DNA from: Lewinella cohaerens DSM 23179
GTDB lineage: Bacteria > Bacteroidota > Bacteroidia > Chitinophagales > Saprospiraceae
Assembly (NCBI RefSeq): GCF_000379805.1
Contig: NZ_KB903534.1
Coordinates: 50,722-114,721 of the forward strand
DNA length: 64,000 bases
Direction of reading: 5' to 3'
In this document: positions 7,136 to 15,700 of the stretch, in pieces
Layout: each line of letters begins with the position of its first letter
Numbering within the stretch: position 1 is the first letter of the stretch
Program-made: the position numbers and the translations under genes
The notes under the pieces: model-generated
Told to the model about the DNA's origin: nothing
Seen by the model: only the letters and a program-made list of their open reading frames with translations
Database searches by the model: none

Positions 7136-8155
7136 TCACCATTTATTTGTGTAGGGATTGAACGAGCATTGTTTATTCTTCCTGTATCCGCCTTCCGATT
7201 TGATGATTTCTGTATTGTCGACACACATATACCTGTATTGACAATCTTTACATACAAGGATGATATCATTGTGTAGAAACCAACACTTTTGAAAAGAAGA
7301 GGTTGAAATTACATCTTTAATTGATTCACTACAAACATTACCATGAAAAGTCTCATGTGATAAATAATTTTTTATAAACCCATTTCTATCAATTGAAACT
7401 TTTCTGTTTAGACCTATATTATGCTGTTGACTTTCCAGGAAAGTATCTAGAGAAAGAAAAAAGTTTTCAGCACTAACCACATCATGAGTTGAACATGTAA
7501 TCTTTTGCGGTATAAAGAAACCTCGAGTGGAACTTTGATCGTAATACTTTGACAAATCTTCTTGTTCTGGCGCTTCAAAAATATGCAATCGTGCAATTCT
7601 TTTACACGTAGATGTGAAATCAATTATCTGAGTACTGCTTACATCTTTGTAATAAGGAATAAACACTTCAAATCCTTTAATGCAACTACTATCGAAATTG
7701 TCCAGAATTTTTTTAAGCTCCTCAATATGAGTAAAACTAAGAAAGCGAAGTTGTATAAATTGACAATTCAAGCCTTCTAGCTGTCTTAATACATCTAAAA
7801 GATCGTAAGGTGATGATTCATCTACCTCAATTACTGCGTTTTGAATGCGTAGAGGAGAATGCCAAGACATGTTTATTTCGGGGAAAAACTGAGGATTGTC
7901 TGTAAAAAAACCTATCTCTTCATCTACAAAGAACTGAAAATAGGCATCAATACCTCTATCATATTGATTTAAGAACATTTTTTTCAGTTCACCAATGCTA
8001 AGAACATTTTTTTTATTTTCATTAATAATTTCAAAAAGTAAAGGGTCAATGACATGGTAAAGCCCTCTATCTGTGTCATAGATTAAGCACTCAACACTTC
8101 CTTTAACAGGAATGCAAGAGGCAAATAATTTAAAATATAACGCGTCATTTAGCAT
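7136..8155 (-). CDS. gwsS: SPASM-like protein with degenerate cysteine set, cluster 2
   Basis: A 339-residue paralogue of the cluster 1 SPASM protein. The two align almost residue for residue from the N-terminus (CMLVKGHSRALICD against CIPVKGSVECLIYD) to the C-terminus (CGYNPYTGDW against CSFNPYTNKW). Three cluster ligands are lost at identical positions: Cys248 to Gly (NIGLNRK), Cys264 to Tyr (KNYLS) and Cys314 to Asn (CVDN). Cys302, 305, 311 and 330 remain. It could bind at most one complete four-cysteine site. There is no CxxxCxxC motif. Its start overlaps the upstream lipoprotein gene by 11 bp. The frame is intact throughout, so it is probably a diverged working protein, not a decayed one (inference). 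Confidence 0.82.
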   Translation of the reverse strand: MLNDALYFKLFASCIPVKGSVECLIYDTDRGLYHVIDPLLFEIINENKKNVLSIGELKKMFLNQYDRGIDAYFQFFVDEEIGFFTDNPQFFPEINMSWHSPLRIQNAVIEVDESSPYDLLDVLRQLEGLNCQFIQLRFLSFTHIEELKKILDNFDSSCIKGFEVFIPYYKDVSSTQIIDFTSTCKRIARLHIFEAPEQEDLSKYYDQSSTRGFFIPQKITCSTHDVVSAENFFLSLDTFLESQQHNIGLNRKVSIDRNGFIKNYLSHETFHGNVCSESIKDVISTSSFQKCWFLHNDIILVCKDCQYRYMCVDNTEIIKSEGGYRKNKQCSFNPYTNKW

Positions 8156-8987
8156 CTTCTACAGCAATTAAATTCATAGTGAAACGGGAACTATCAATGT
8201 TGACGTAGTCTAACTTAACAAAACCGTAAGTTTCGTTAAAATAGGAAGTTAAACTACTGGTACCAAGCGAACTTTCTCCCTTAGCGAACACAACATGACA
8301 ATCCAATATTCCTAGAAAGCCTGTGTCAACCTTAATCTGACCGAGAATTTCATAAGAGTGAGATATATCAACAGTTCCTTTCCATATAGCCCATTCTTTA
8401 TCACTCCACTGGTCTCCTACTTTAAAAGACCAATTCCATTTTCGTCCTACCTTACAAGGCATTTTAATGTATGGGTAGGGATTTATCTGAAGATAATGGA
8501 AATACCTTGGCCTACGCCAGGGGTGCATCCATATGTTTTTCGCGTTTTCAACTACTCCCGAAAATTCAATAGGATAAGACAGGCTGTCTCCGATCAAATA
8601 GTACTTATAAAAAAGCTCTGTTTGTTTGTAGTCCGGAAAGTATTCAATAAATGTAGCCTCTTCTTGAGCTGTTACAGAGATTTTCGTAATAGTTTTTGTA
8701 GTTAGTTTGTCAACTGGCGTTAATGAATAACCTTCCCGAGAAATTTTATATTCTTCATTATCGGTATTGAAAAAAGAGCAACTATAAATATACTCTCTTC
8801 CTGGAATATAGATGCGATTATCATCATTATATGAATTGTGTTTGGAAGTGGGTAAGGAATCGACTATTTCAATTTCCATACCATCTTCATCTGTAAAATA
8901 TTCTGCACCACTGTTAATGCTTTGACAAGAGAATATCAGAGTTAAGACAAATACATTTAAAAAAATAGCAAGAGTTGAATTTTTCAT
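8145..8987 (-). CDS. Lipoprotein in RiPP cluster 2
   Basis: A 280-residue protein with an SPII signal (MKNSTLAIFLNVFVLTLIFSC, lipobox cysteine at 21), so it is predicted to be membrane-anchored in the periplasm or outer membrane. The C-terminal half (about 165-275) has alternating hydrophobic beta-strand patterning and ends with a FNETYGFVKLDYVN segment like DUF3108/TapB-type domains. It is wedged between the small protein gene (4-bp ATGA overlap) and the SPASM gene (11-bp overlap), so it is part of the operon; cluster 1 has no counterpart. Roles in immunity or in holding the exported product are possible. Function unknown. Confidence 0.7.
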   Translation of the reverse strand: MKNSTLAIFLNVFVLTLIFSCQSINSGAEYFTDEDGMEIEIVDSLPTSKHNSYNDDNRIYIPGREYIYSCSFFNTDNEEYKISREGYSLTPVDKLTTKTITKISVTAQEEATFIEYFPDYKQTELFYKYYLIGDSLSYPIEFSGVVENAKNIWMHPWRRPRYFHYLQINPYPYIKMPCKVGRKWNWSFKVGDQWSDKEWAIWKGTVDISHSYEILGQIKVDTGFLGILDCHVVFAKGESSLGTSSLTSYFNETYGFVKLDYVNIDSSRFTMNLIAVEDAK

Positions 8988-9217
8988 TTTTTAACAATAT
9001 TTGCAATTGGTTTAGCTAGGAAACCAACCTGATAGCTAGAGGAGTGGTGAAGGTCACTTTTTCCAATCCTTTTAGAAGACTTAAAAACATCTACTTTTCT
9101 AGTCAATTGCATACATATTGGTAGCTGACTTGTTGGTCTACTAAATAATAAAAGCACTTCTTTTATGTTTTCTGAATCAGTAATATTTTTACTGTTTTTT
9201 TTAGACTGTTTTATCAT
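8984..9217 (-). CDS. Small protein between ligase 2 and lipoprotein, cluster 2
   Basis: A basic, Lys/Ser-rich 77-residue protein that overlaps the next gene by 4 bp (ATGA) and starts 44 bp after the ligase gene. It holds the same ligase-to-SPASM position as the 64-residue protein of cluster 1 and shares a short N-terminal (I/L)KE(V/A)L and a C-terminal KPI(A/T)(N/K)I motif with it. The similarity is too weak to prove homology by eye. There is no signal peptide or membrane segment. Function unknown; its conserved place suggests an accessory role in maturation. Confidence 0.55.
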   Translation of the reverse strand: MIKQSKKNSKNITDSENIKEVLLLFSRPTSQLPICMQLTRKVDVFKSSKRIGKSDLHHSSSYQVGFLAKPIANIVKK

Positions 9218-9261
9218 TTCTTAATTATTAATTTTAAAAGTGTTTTTTTAACGATTTAAAA

Positions 9262-10227
9262 CTATATCCCCTTCGCTAATTTATCTGCAATAACCTTGTC
9301 AAGGTTGTAATTGCAGGGATGGGAGGTCATTCCGTATTGCCCGACTGGATTAATCTCAAGGAAGATGAATTTTTTATTCTTGCTGTAAATTAAATCTATA
9401 GAGCCGCAGTTGAGGTCAATTTCTTGCATTAGTGTTTTAATTTTTTCTTCCACATCACGTGGAAGCTGAAATGGAATATTTCGATTCCGCCTTTTAGTGT
9501 TGTATCTTCTGAAGTCTATATTCGTTTGAGAATCTAGTTGTGAAAATATTGCCATTGAATAGCATTCTCCATCCAAATAAAAAGTTCTTATTTCAATTTC
9601 TTTTTCTATCAGTTCTTGAAAACAAGATAATGCAAACTCTTCAGGGAAATCATCTATGTGCTCACGGGTAATTTCCTCCGTATAACCCATGTGCGGTATA
9701 TTATCAATATTAAAGCCGATCCCTTCATAAGAGGGTTTGGTGACAATCCTCTTTTTTTTCATCAAAAAACGCAGAACCTCCTTTTTCTTTTCCGTAACTA
9801 AAGTGCTGGGGATTGTAAAGCCACATTTTGTTGCTAATATCAAAGTTTCTAATTTGTTGATATTGTGAACCTTAGGGTTGCCTATGCAGAAGCAGTTATT
9901 TCTTATCATAGATATTATTCCACTACGAGCAGATTCTATTTCCTTATGGAAATACCTATTGAAACGATCTTGATCACCCAGGTTTACTTGCCCCCTAGCC
10001 TCCGAAAATGAAATTTTAGGCAAAGATTGAGGTAACCGACGAAACCATACCTGGCCGATATTTAAAGAACTATCTTCTTCTTTACTCGAATTGATAGACA
10101 TTGTAAATGAATTCCATGACTTATTAATATCACCATTTATTCTTGTATAAGGATGACAGTTTAAATAAAGCCAGTCAATTACGTTGTTAGTAGAATTATC
10201 GGAATTTGATGAAAAAATTGTAATCAT
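9262..10227 (-). CDS. gwsG: ATP-grasp peptide ligase, grasp-with-spasm cluster 2
   Basis: A 321-residue ATP-grasp ligase of the graspetide class, paralogous to the cluster 1 enzyme. It begins MITIFSSNSDNSTNNVIDWL. It has the canonical Lys-Pro nucleotide-binding pair at 164-165 (VTKPSYEGIGF), IEIRTFYLDG near 211-220, CGSIDLI (274-280), the metal-binding FLEINPVGQYG (E291) and HPCNYNLDKV at the end. It would crosslink the two precursors encoded upstream. The 195-bp gap before it contains a strong hairpin (10360-10397). Base composition in this cluster looks AT-richer than the housekeeping genes, which would fit transfer; this was judged by eye only. Confidence 0.9.
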   Translation of the reverse strand: MITIFSSNSDNSTNNVIDWLYLNCHPYTRINGDINKSWNSFTMSINSSKEEDSSLNIGQVWFRRLPQSLPKISFSEARGQVNLGDQDRFNRYFHKEIESARSGIISMIRNNCFCIGNPKVHNINKLETLILATKCGFTIPSTLVTEKKKEVLRFLMKKKRIVTKPSYEGIGFNIDNIPHMGYTEEITREHIDDFPEEFALSCFQELIEKEIEIRTFYLDGECYSMAIFSQLDSQTNIDFRRYNTKRRNRNIPFQLPRDVEEKIKTLMQEIDLNCGSIDLIYSKNKKFIFLEINPVGQYGMTSHPCNYNLDKVIADKLAKGI

Positions 10228-10359
10228 TGACTGTTTACAAGTTAAGAAAGGCCTTAAGCCTTAATTTTTTTAAAAAAATATTTAAACACTCATCAATATT
10301 CAATCTTGTCCATGAATCAGTATCTTCAATGAATAGCGTTGAGCAGTAATAATGACTAT

Positions 10360-10397
10360 GTAGCCTCTCTTGTTATTTGATTAACTAAAGAGGCTAC
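10360..10397 (-). terminator. Hairpin between precursors and ligase, cluster 2
   Basis: GTAGCCTCT (10360-10368) and AGAGGCTAC (10389-10397) form a perfect 9-bp stem with a 20-nt loop, just after the second precursor gene on the - strand. There is no strong U-tract. Its position equals that of the hairpin at 4632-4712 in cluster 1, so it may lower expression of the enzymes relative to the peptides or protect the precursor mRNA. Confidence 0.55.
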
Positions 10398-10422
10398 TGC
10401 AATAGTTGGCGTAAATAATTCT

Positions 10423-10614
10423 CTATGCAACTACAGGGGTATCTGGAGCAGAGTAGTCGGAGGTTGCTATAACCTCTGAGCCGTTATCTGTTGTATAATG
10501 AGTTCCATCATCACAACGTTCAAGATAATAACTTGACTCTCCTCCCTTGGTGTTGAAAACTTCATTGGGGGTGATTTTCGCTGCATTAAATTTTTTTAAT
10601 AATACATCTTTCAT
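10423..10614 (-). CDS. GG-leader RiPP precursor 2B
   Basis: A 63-residue peptide with a 25-residue leader that begins MKDVLLKKFNAAKITPNE and ends NTKGG. The 38-residue core is rich in Ser, Thr, Tyr, Asp and Glu and has one Cys; it contains CDDGTHYTTDNGSE and TSDYS. Cleavage after the GG by the C39-type exporter is expected. A DDG...(D/R)xG...T.DY pattern is shared with the core of the next precursor (10658-10852), which suggests that the same ligase acts on both. It is the second of two precursors ahead of the ligase. It was identified by leader, size and operon position. Confidence 0.85.
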   Translation of the reverse strand: MKDVLLKKFNAAKITPNEVFNTKGGESSYYLERCDDGTHYTTDNGSEVIATSDYSAPDTPVVA

Positions 10615-10657
10615 TGTATAGGTTTTTTATTGTTAAAAATGTTAAAAGATAAGCCTT

Positions 10658-10852
10658 TTAGTCATTGGAGGAGCCATAATCCTCGGTATGAGAAATTGTT
10701 TCCCCATCTCTATCTATCCAATGTTGTGTACAACCATCATCATCAAAGGTTCCACCTTTGGTATGGCATCCACCAAAAGTAGAACTTACCAGAATGGTGT
10801 CAAGTTTCTTCCCCTCAAACTGTTTAAACAGTTTGTCATTAGAATTTTTCAT
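10658..10852 (-). CDS. GG-leader RiPP precursor 2A
   Basis: A 64-residue peptide that begins MKNSNDKLFKQFEGKKLDT. It has two GG pairs, at 27-28 (TFGG) and 33-34 (HTKGG). The second aligns with TKGG of precursor 2B and VKGG of precursor 1, so it is the likelier cut site, leaving a 30-residue core TFDDDGCTQHWIDRDGETIS followed by HTEDYGSSND. Thr/Ser donors and Asp/Glu acceptors are abundant, with one Cys and one Trp in the core. It is the first precursor of cluster 2 and lies 43 bp upstream of precursor 2B. Confidence 0.85.
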   Translation of the reverse strand: MKNSNDKLFKQFEGKKLDTILVSSTFGGCHTKGGTFDDDGCTQHWIDRDGETISHTEDYGSSND

Positions 10853-10942
10853 GAAAATTAATTTTATCGATTTAGAAGACTAATTATTGTGACTAAAACA
10901 ACAGATGCTTTTCACAATACTACATTTCAAATATACTCCCTA

Positions 10943-11329
10943 CTACTGCACCATTCTTTCAGTTGCCATAAATTGATGGTTTTTATAAACATACCTGTAA
11001 AAGCCCTGCTCGGCCAGATACCTTACGTCAAAGATTTTAGTGCAGGCTGATGAATCATGTTTCACCGCTTTTCTGAGATTATCATAAATTGCTTCAGAGG
11101 GAGATTGAAGCGTCGCCAGATAAAAAGATATTGAAAAATAATTTTTTGCTTCGTAAGCTTCTACAAGCTTTTTTCGACGAGTTTCATATTGATCTTCCCT
11201 GATCGACTCCTGTCTTTCTGGAATAAATGGTTCTGTCTGTTCACGGCAACTTTGAAAAAGGGTAAATAATAAGAAGCATAGCGCTATGAGGTGGGAAATA
11301 GCCTTGGTAGTGGTGTTATTTTGATGCAT
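10943..11329 (-). CDS. Small lipoprotein upstream of cluster 2 precursors
   Basis: A 128-residue protein with an SPII signal (hydrophobic segment about 12-27, lipobox LFQSC). The mature part is helical, with an ETRRKKLVEAYEAKNYFSIS stretch that resembles a single TPR-like hairpin. It starts 12 bp after the DUF6624-like gene and ends 90 bp before the first precursor, so it may share a transcript with either. No domain is recognised. It could be an envelope partner of the DUF6624-like protein. Confidence 0.6.
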   Translation of the reverse strand: MHQNNTTTKAISHLIALCFLLFTLFQSCREQTEPFIPERQESIREDQYETRRKKLVEAYEAKNYFSISFYLATLQSPSEAIYDNLRKAVKHDSSACTKIFDVRYLAEQGFYRYVYKNHQFMATERMVQ

Positions 11330-11341
11330 AAAAGTAAGGTG

Positions 11342-12382
11342 TTAATTGTTATTCTTCTTCTTCCGCCTCTCCCACCAATCCTCCAGCACCCGCTCATCAT
11401 CCAAGTCTGCGGGCGAAGTAATCTCAATATCAAAAAAGGCAGCGTATTCTTTGATGGGCTCGAAACCGACACTCGCTCTGATGCTGTCAATGTTGAGAGG
11501 GTCTTCGACGGGGTAAACGGCAGACTTGCCCGTTACCGGATGTTTGGCAATTTGGGTGCCGTAACGCTGCCTTTGGCCTCTTCTCATCAGCACGCGATCT
11601 TGAAGGAAGGCGTAACTGGACATTCTGCTTTCCCCCTTTTCGGCAGATGCTCGGAGGAGCGGCAAGTATTTTTCCTGCACTTCAAGCGGGGAATGCTGAA
11701 CCACCTGCCAGAGTGCCCGATTTGCCGGTTCTCCTATTTTGTTGATGGCCAGCCAGCCGTGCTGGTCTAGTACAGATGCGACATAGATGAGGTTAAAACT
11801 ATCCTGCATTTCCATCAGGTCGTAGTAAGCATTCAACTGGAGCGAATCATCCGCAAATTTTTCGCGGGCGCAGCTGAGGAGTTGCCTTAGGGTTTGGTCT
11901 TTGACCTTAATTTGATGTAAGGTGTCGGCTATCCCGCTGTACTTTTCTCTTCTTGCGTAGTTGGTGTCCATTATTTCCCGAAAGCGTTTGTGCTGCCGGA
12001 GGAACTCATATTCCGGATCGTTTTCTAAGCTCTCCAAAATTTTCTGGGGTTGCCAGCGCAGTAGTAAGGCTCTTTCGAGATAAAAAATAGAGCGTTCCTG
12101 GTTGCCCGCTTCGGTCCAATAGGAAAAACCATACGTATAAAAACCACTATCAGGAAACTGCCCTCCCTTCATTTTCAGTGCTTGATCGCACCGCTCACCT
12201 GCGGCGGCATATTGCCCCAAGTCAAATAAACTATCGGCCTGGTGGAACAGGTAATGAAATTCCTTGCCATGAGAATTTTGGGCAATCGTTGAATTGGGGA
12301 GTATCCCAAATAGAATAAGCGCACTCGCACAAAGAGCGATTTTTGTTGAGTTAGTAGAGAGCATAGTAAAATATTTGGACAC
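11342..12382 (-). CDS. Exported DUF6624-like protein, RiPP cluster 2
   Basis: A 346-residue paralogue of the protein at 3194-4171. It has a signal peptide (about 1-34, ending STIAQ), a TPR-like N-terminal half (LGQYAAAGERCDQALKMKGG, then EAGNQERSIFYLERAL) and a C-terminal DUF6624-like region: QEKYLPLLRASAEKGES, YAFLQDRVLMRRGQRQRYGT and YPVEDP. The C-terminus ends in a basic KKKNNN tail. It is the outermost gene of cluster 2, just as its paralogue is the outermost of cluster 1, so the locus is roughly mirror-symmetric. Function unknown; the repeated pairing suggests a role tied to the peptides. Confidence 0.75.
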   Translation of the reverse strand: MSKYFTMLSTNSTKIALCASALILFGILPNSTIAQNSHGKEFHYLFHQADSLFDLGQYAAAGERCDQALKMKGGQFPDSGFYTYGFSYWTEAGNQERSIFYLERALLLRWQPQKILESLENDPEYEFLRQHKRFREIMDTNYARREKYSGIADTLHQIKVKDQTLRQLLSCAREKFADDSLQLNAYYDLMEMQDSFNLIYVASVLDQHGWLAINKIGEPANRALWQVVQHSPLEVQEKYLPLLRASAEKGESRMSSYAFLQDRVLMRRGQRQRYGTQIAKHPVTGKSAVYPVEDPLNIDSIRASVGFEPIKEYAAFFDIEITSPADLDDERVLEDWWERRKKKNNN

Positions 12383-12749
12383 ACATTTTTGAACAGTCTC
12401 CCAAAAAGATCACTATGACAAGAGATCGAGATGGAAAAATAAAGAAGGCTCCTTGTAGTCCCCAGACTATCCCGACCTTCTTGGTCGGGAATATATCCTG
12501 CTGGTCTCCGGACCAGCGAGTCATGAATAATACATCTCTAAAAGTGTCACGCTCCTTTACCAGCTAGACACGCTACTCCTGTACCTCCCCCCGCGCAAGC
12601 TGCCTGGAGGGTGCGACCGCAGGGAAGCAGTGGCCCTTCTCCCGACTGTCGCAGTCGGGAGAAGGGCCACGGAGCGAATAGCGAACCCCGGAAGGGAGCG
12701 ACCCTGCCCCGACCAGCGGAAGGGGCAGGGATGCGCCCAAATGATTGTC
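12383..12749. other. Intergenic region with strong hairpins and GC-rich repeat E1
   Basis: No gene seen. It holds TCCCGACC/GGTCGGGA (12470-12490) and GCTGGTC/GACCAGC (12500-12517), then the GC-rich repeat copy E1 (about 12584-12732). Within E1 is a perfect 19-bp stem with a 3-nt loop (12630-12670) and a 9-bp stem (12702-12730). Confidence 0.7.
12584..12732 (+). repeat. GC-rich structured repeat, copy E1
   Basis: A GC-rich island containing GTGGCCCTTCTCCCGACTG (12630-12648), loop TCG, and its exact complement (12652-12670), followed by AGCGAATAGCGAACCCCGG and CCCTGCCCC/GGGGCAGGG. The AGCGAATAGCG word recurs in copies E2 and E3 (as AGCGAACAGCG in E3). It may act as a terminator for the long - strand gene that ends at 12750. 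Confidence 0.6.
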
Positions 12750-15700
12750 TTACTCCATTTTCACAGCTTCCATCTCCCTAAAGAGCTTCACTGTAATGGC
12801 TTGCACTTTGGTGCGGTAATCGACAAAGTCTTCCGTTACCAACTTGTTTACGCTTTCCAGAACTTCGGCTGTGTGTTGGCGGGCTTTCTCCATCGTGAAA
12901 CCTACCATCTGGCTCGGTTCGCCGTTGATGTCGCCAATGTAACGGCGTACGCCCCAGAGGCTGTTCATTAAAGTATTGGGGTCGCGCTTAATGCCTTTTA
13001 CGTCTTCGGGCTCCATGAAGAGCTCTTCTACTTGGGCGATGCTGTCGCGCAGGGCTTTGCCCCATTTTTTGACTTCTTGCTGGGTAGAATCTGGAGCGTG
13101 TACGAGGGCTTGCTCTACCAGTTTCATGTCTTTTTGCATTTCTTGCAGGCGGTTGAAAGCTTCGGTAGCAGCCGTTACAATTTTTTCCAGTTCGGCATTG
13201 GCAGCATCACGATTGGCCCAGGTGCTGGCAGCATATTCAATGCGTGGGTCAGCGTGTACGTTTACCGTGGTCTCACCACTTTCTTCGCCATAGGTCATCA
13301 GTAGCGTGTAGGTGCCGGGGGCAACACTCGCGCCGGTTGGAGGGTCTGCATCGGGCCTGCGCTCGCGGCGACTCGGGAATGAAAAACCATCACCGCGCAG
13401 GTTCCAGGTGAAGCGGTTAAACCCTGGCTCCACTTTCCTCGTAAAGGTGCGAATGGTATCACCAGCACTGTCGATAACCTGAATTTTCACCTTGTCGCTG
13501 CCACCTTTTTTCTTGCGTTTAGGTTGTCCTTCCGCTTCTTCGTCCCCTTCTTCCTGATCTTTCATCTCCTCTTTGGGAGCTTCTTCTGCTTTTTTGTCTT
13601 TAGGTTTTACCCATACCGTGAGCAGCGCGCCACGTGGGCGATCCTCTCCCACAAATTCAGCATCTGCAATAAAGCGAATTCCCTGATAGCTACGGCGTTC
13701 TGCCAAGTAGGCATCAGGAGAAGGGAAAGTGGCGAATGGTTTTTCCAAAATGGCACCTTCCGTGCGAGCGGCTTCCCTCATCGGGCGCAAATCGTCCAAA
13801 ATCCAGGCGGCGCGGCCAAAAGTGCCGATAATCAAATCTTGCTCACGCGGGTGGATTTTCATATCCGCCACCGGCACACCGGGGAATCCTTCTGTCCACT
13901 TGGTCCAGTTTTTACCATAGTCGATACTGAAGTACAGGCCGTGGTCGGTGCCCAGCCATAGGTGACCAGGTTCCTGAGGGTCTTGCACTATGCTGAGGGT
14001 GTATCCGCTCACATCATCGGCGTCTACTATTCGGTCCCAATTTTGGCCGTAGCTGCGGGTGTGGTACACCATTGGCTCAAAATTATTACGGCGGTAATCA
14101 TTCACCACCACAAAAGCTTCGCCCTGGTTTTTTTGCGATACTTCAATGTAAGGAATCCAGCTTCCGGCTGGCGCACCTGGTAGTTTGGCTGCAAGGTTGG
14201 TCCACGAATCACCACCGTCATGCGTCAGTTGCAGGTTGCCATCATCGGTGCCTACCCACAGGGTTTGCGCGTCAAAAGGGTCAGGAGCAATGGCCAGAAT
14301 AGTGGTATAGTTTTCGGCTTGCGTGGCATCATAGGTCAGTCCACCACTGATATCGGCCTTTTGCTTCTCGGGGTCATTGGTCGTTAGGTCTGGGCTTATG
14401 ATAGTCCAGTTTTGGCCACAGTCTGTACTTTTATGTACGTATTGGCTACCAAAGTAGATGGTGTTTTCTTCGTGTGGGTCTTGCGCCATGGCAGCATTCC
14501 AGTTGAAGCGTAACCGTTCTCCCTTTGGGTGAACAGGTTTAATGAAGGTTGTCGCGCCAGTCTTGCGGTCTACCAAGCCTACGTTACCACCTTGGCTCAT
14601 AGCATATACGTAGCGGTTGTCGCTAGGCTTGAAAAACAGGTCAAAACCATCGCCGAAAAATACTTCTTGCCAATCGTGGTTAGTAATTCCTCCACTCTTC
14701 CAGGCTTGGCTGGGGCCTACCCACGAGCCATTGTCCTGCATACCACCGCCCACATTGTAGGGGATGTCCATGTCGTGATTGATATGGTAAAACTGTGCTG
14801 CCGGGATATTGGTCACAAAACGCCAGGTCTTGCCCCGGTCGCGGCTTATGTTTAGACCACCATCGTTGCCCTCAATCAAGTAGTTGGGGTCATTGGGGTG
14901 TACCCAAAAAGCATGGTGATCGGGGTGAACGTTGGTACCATAATCCAGAATCACCTTAAAGGTTTTACCTCCATCTTCACTCAAGCTTACATAGGTGTAG
15001 AGGTTGTAGATCCGGTTTTCGTTGATGGGGTCTACGTATAGTTCAGCATAGTAAAACGGCCGGTTGCCGATGTTCTTTTCGCTGACGAGGTTCCATTTTT
15101 TGCCGCCATCAGTACTTTTGTACAAACCGTTTACTTTGGCTTCCACCAGTGCGTAAATGATGTTCGGTTCGCTAGGTGCAATCGCCAAACCAATGCGGCC
15201 AAGGTCACCTTTAGGAAGGCCGTCTTCGGCAGTGCGTTGCACCCAGGTGTCGCCACCATCGTAGGTCATGTACAGACCAGATTGTGGGCCGCCAGAGTTG
15301 AAGTACCAAGGGTCGCGGTCAAATTCCCACATAGCAGCCAGCAGTTTGTCCGGGTTGGTAGGGTCCACCACCAGGTCGGCGATACCTACACCGTCGGCTA
15401 CTTTGAGTACATGCTCCCAGGTGTTGCCACCATCTTCGGTACGAAAGACGCCCCGCTCGGGGTTAGGCCCCCAAATGGAGCCCATGGCCCCTACGTATAC
15501 GATGTCGGGATTGTCACGATGGACGATGATGCGGTGAATGTTTCGTGTGTTCTCCAGGCCTACGAGTTCCCAGGTGTCGCCACCATCGCGGCTGCGGTAG
15601 AGGCCCTGCCCGGTATTGTGGCTATTTCTTGGGTTCCCTTCACCGGTGCCTACCCATATTTCGTCGGGATTGCGCTGGTTGATCTTGATAGCGCCAATGG

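Noticed and set aside
11291..11770. 159-residue ORF on the + strand.
   Set aside because: Antisense to the DUF6624-like gene, which has a paralogue and signal peptide.
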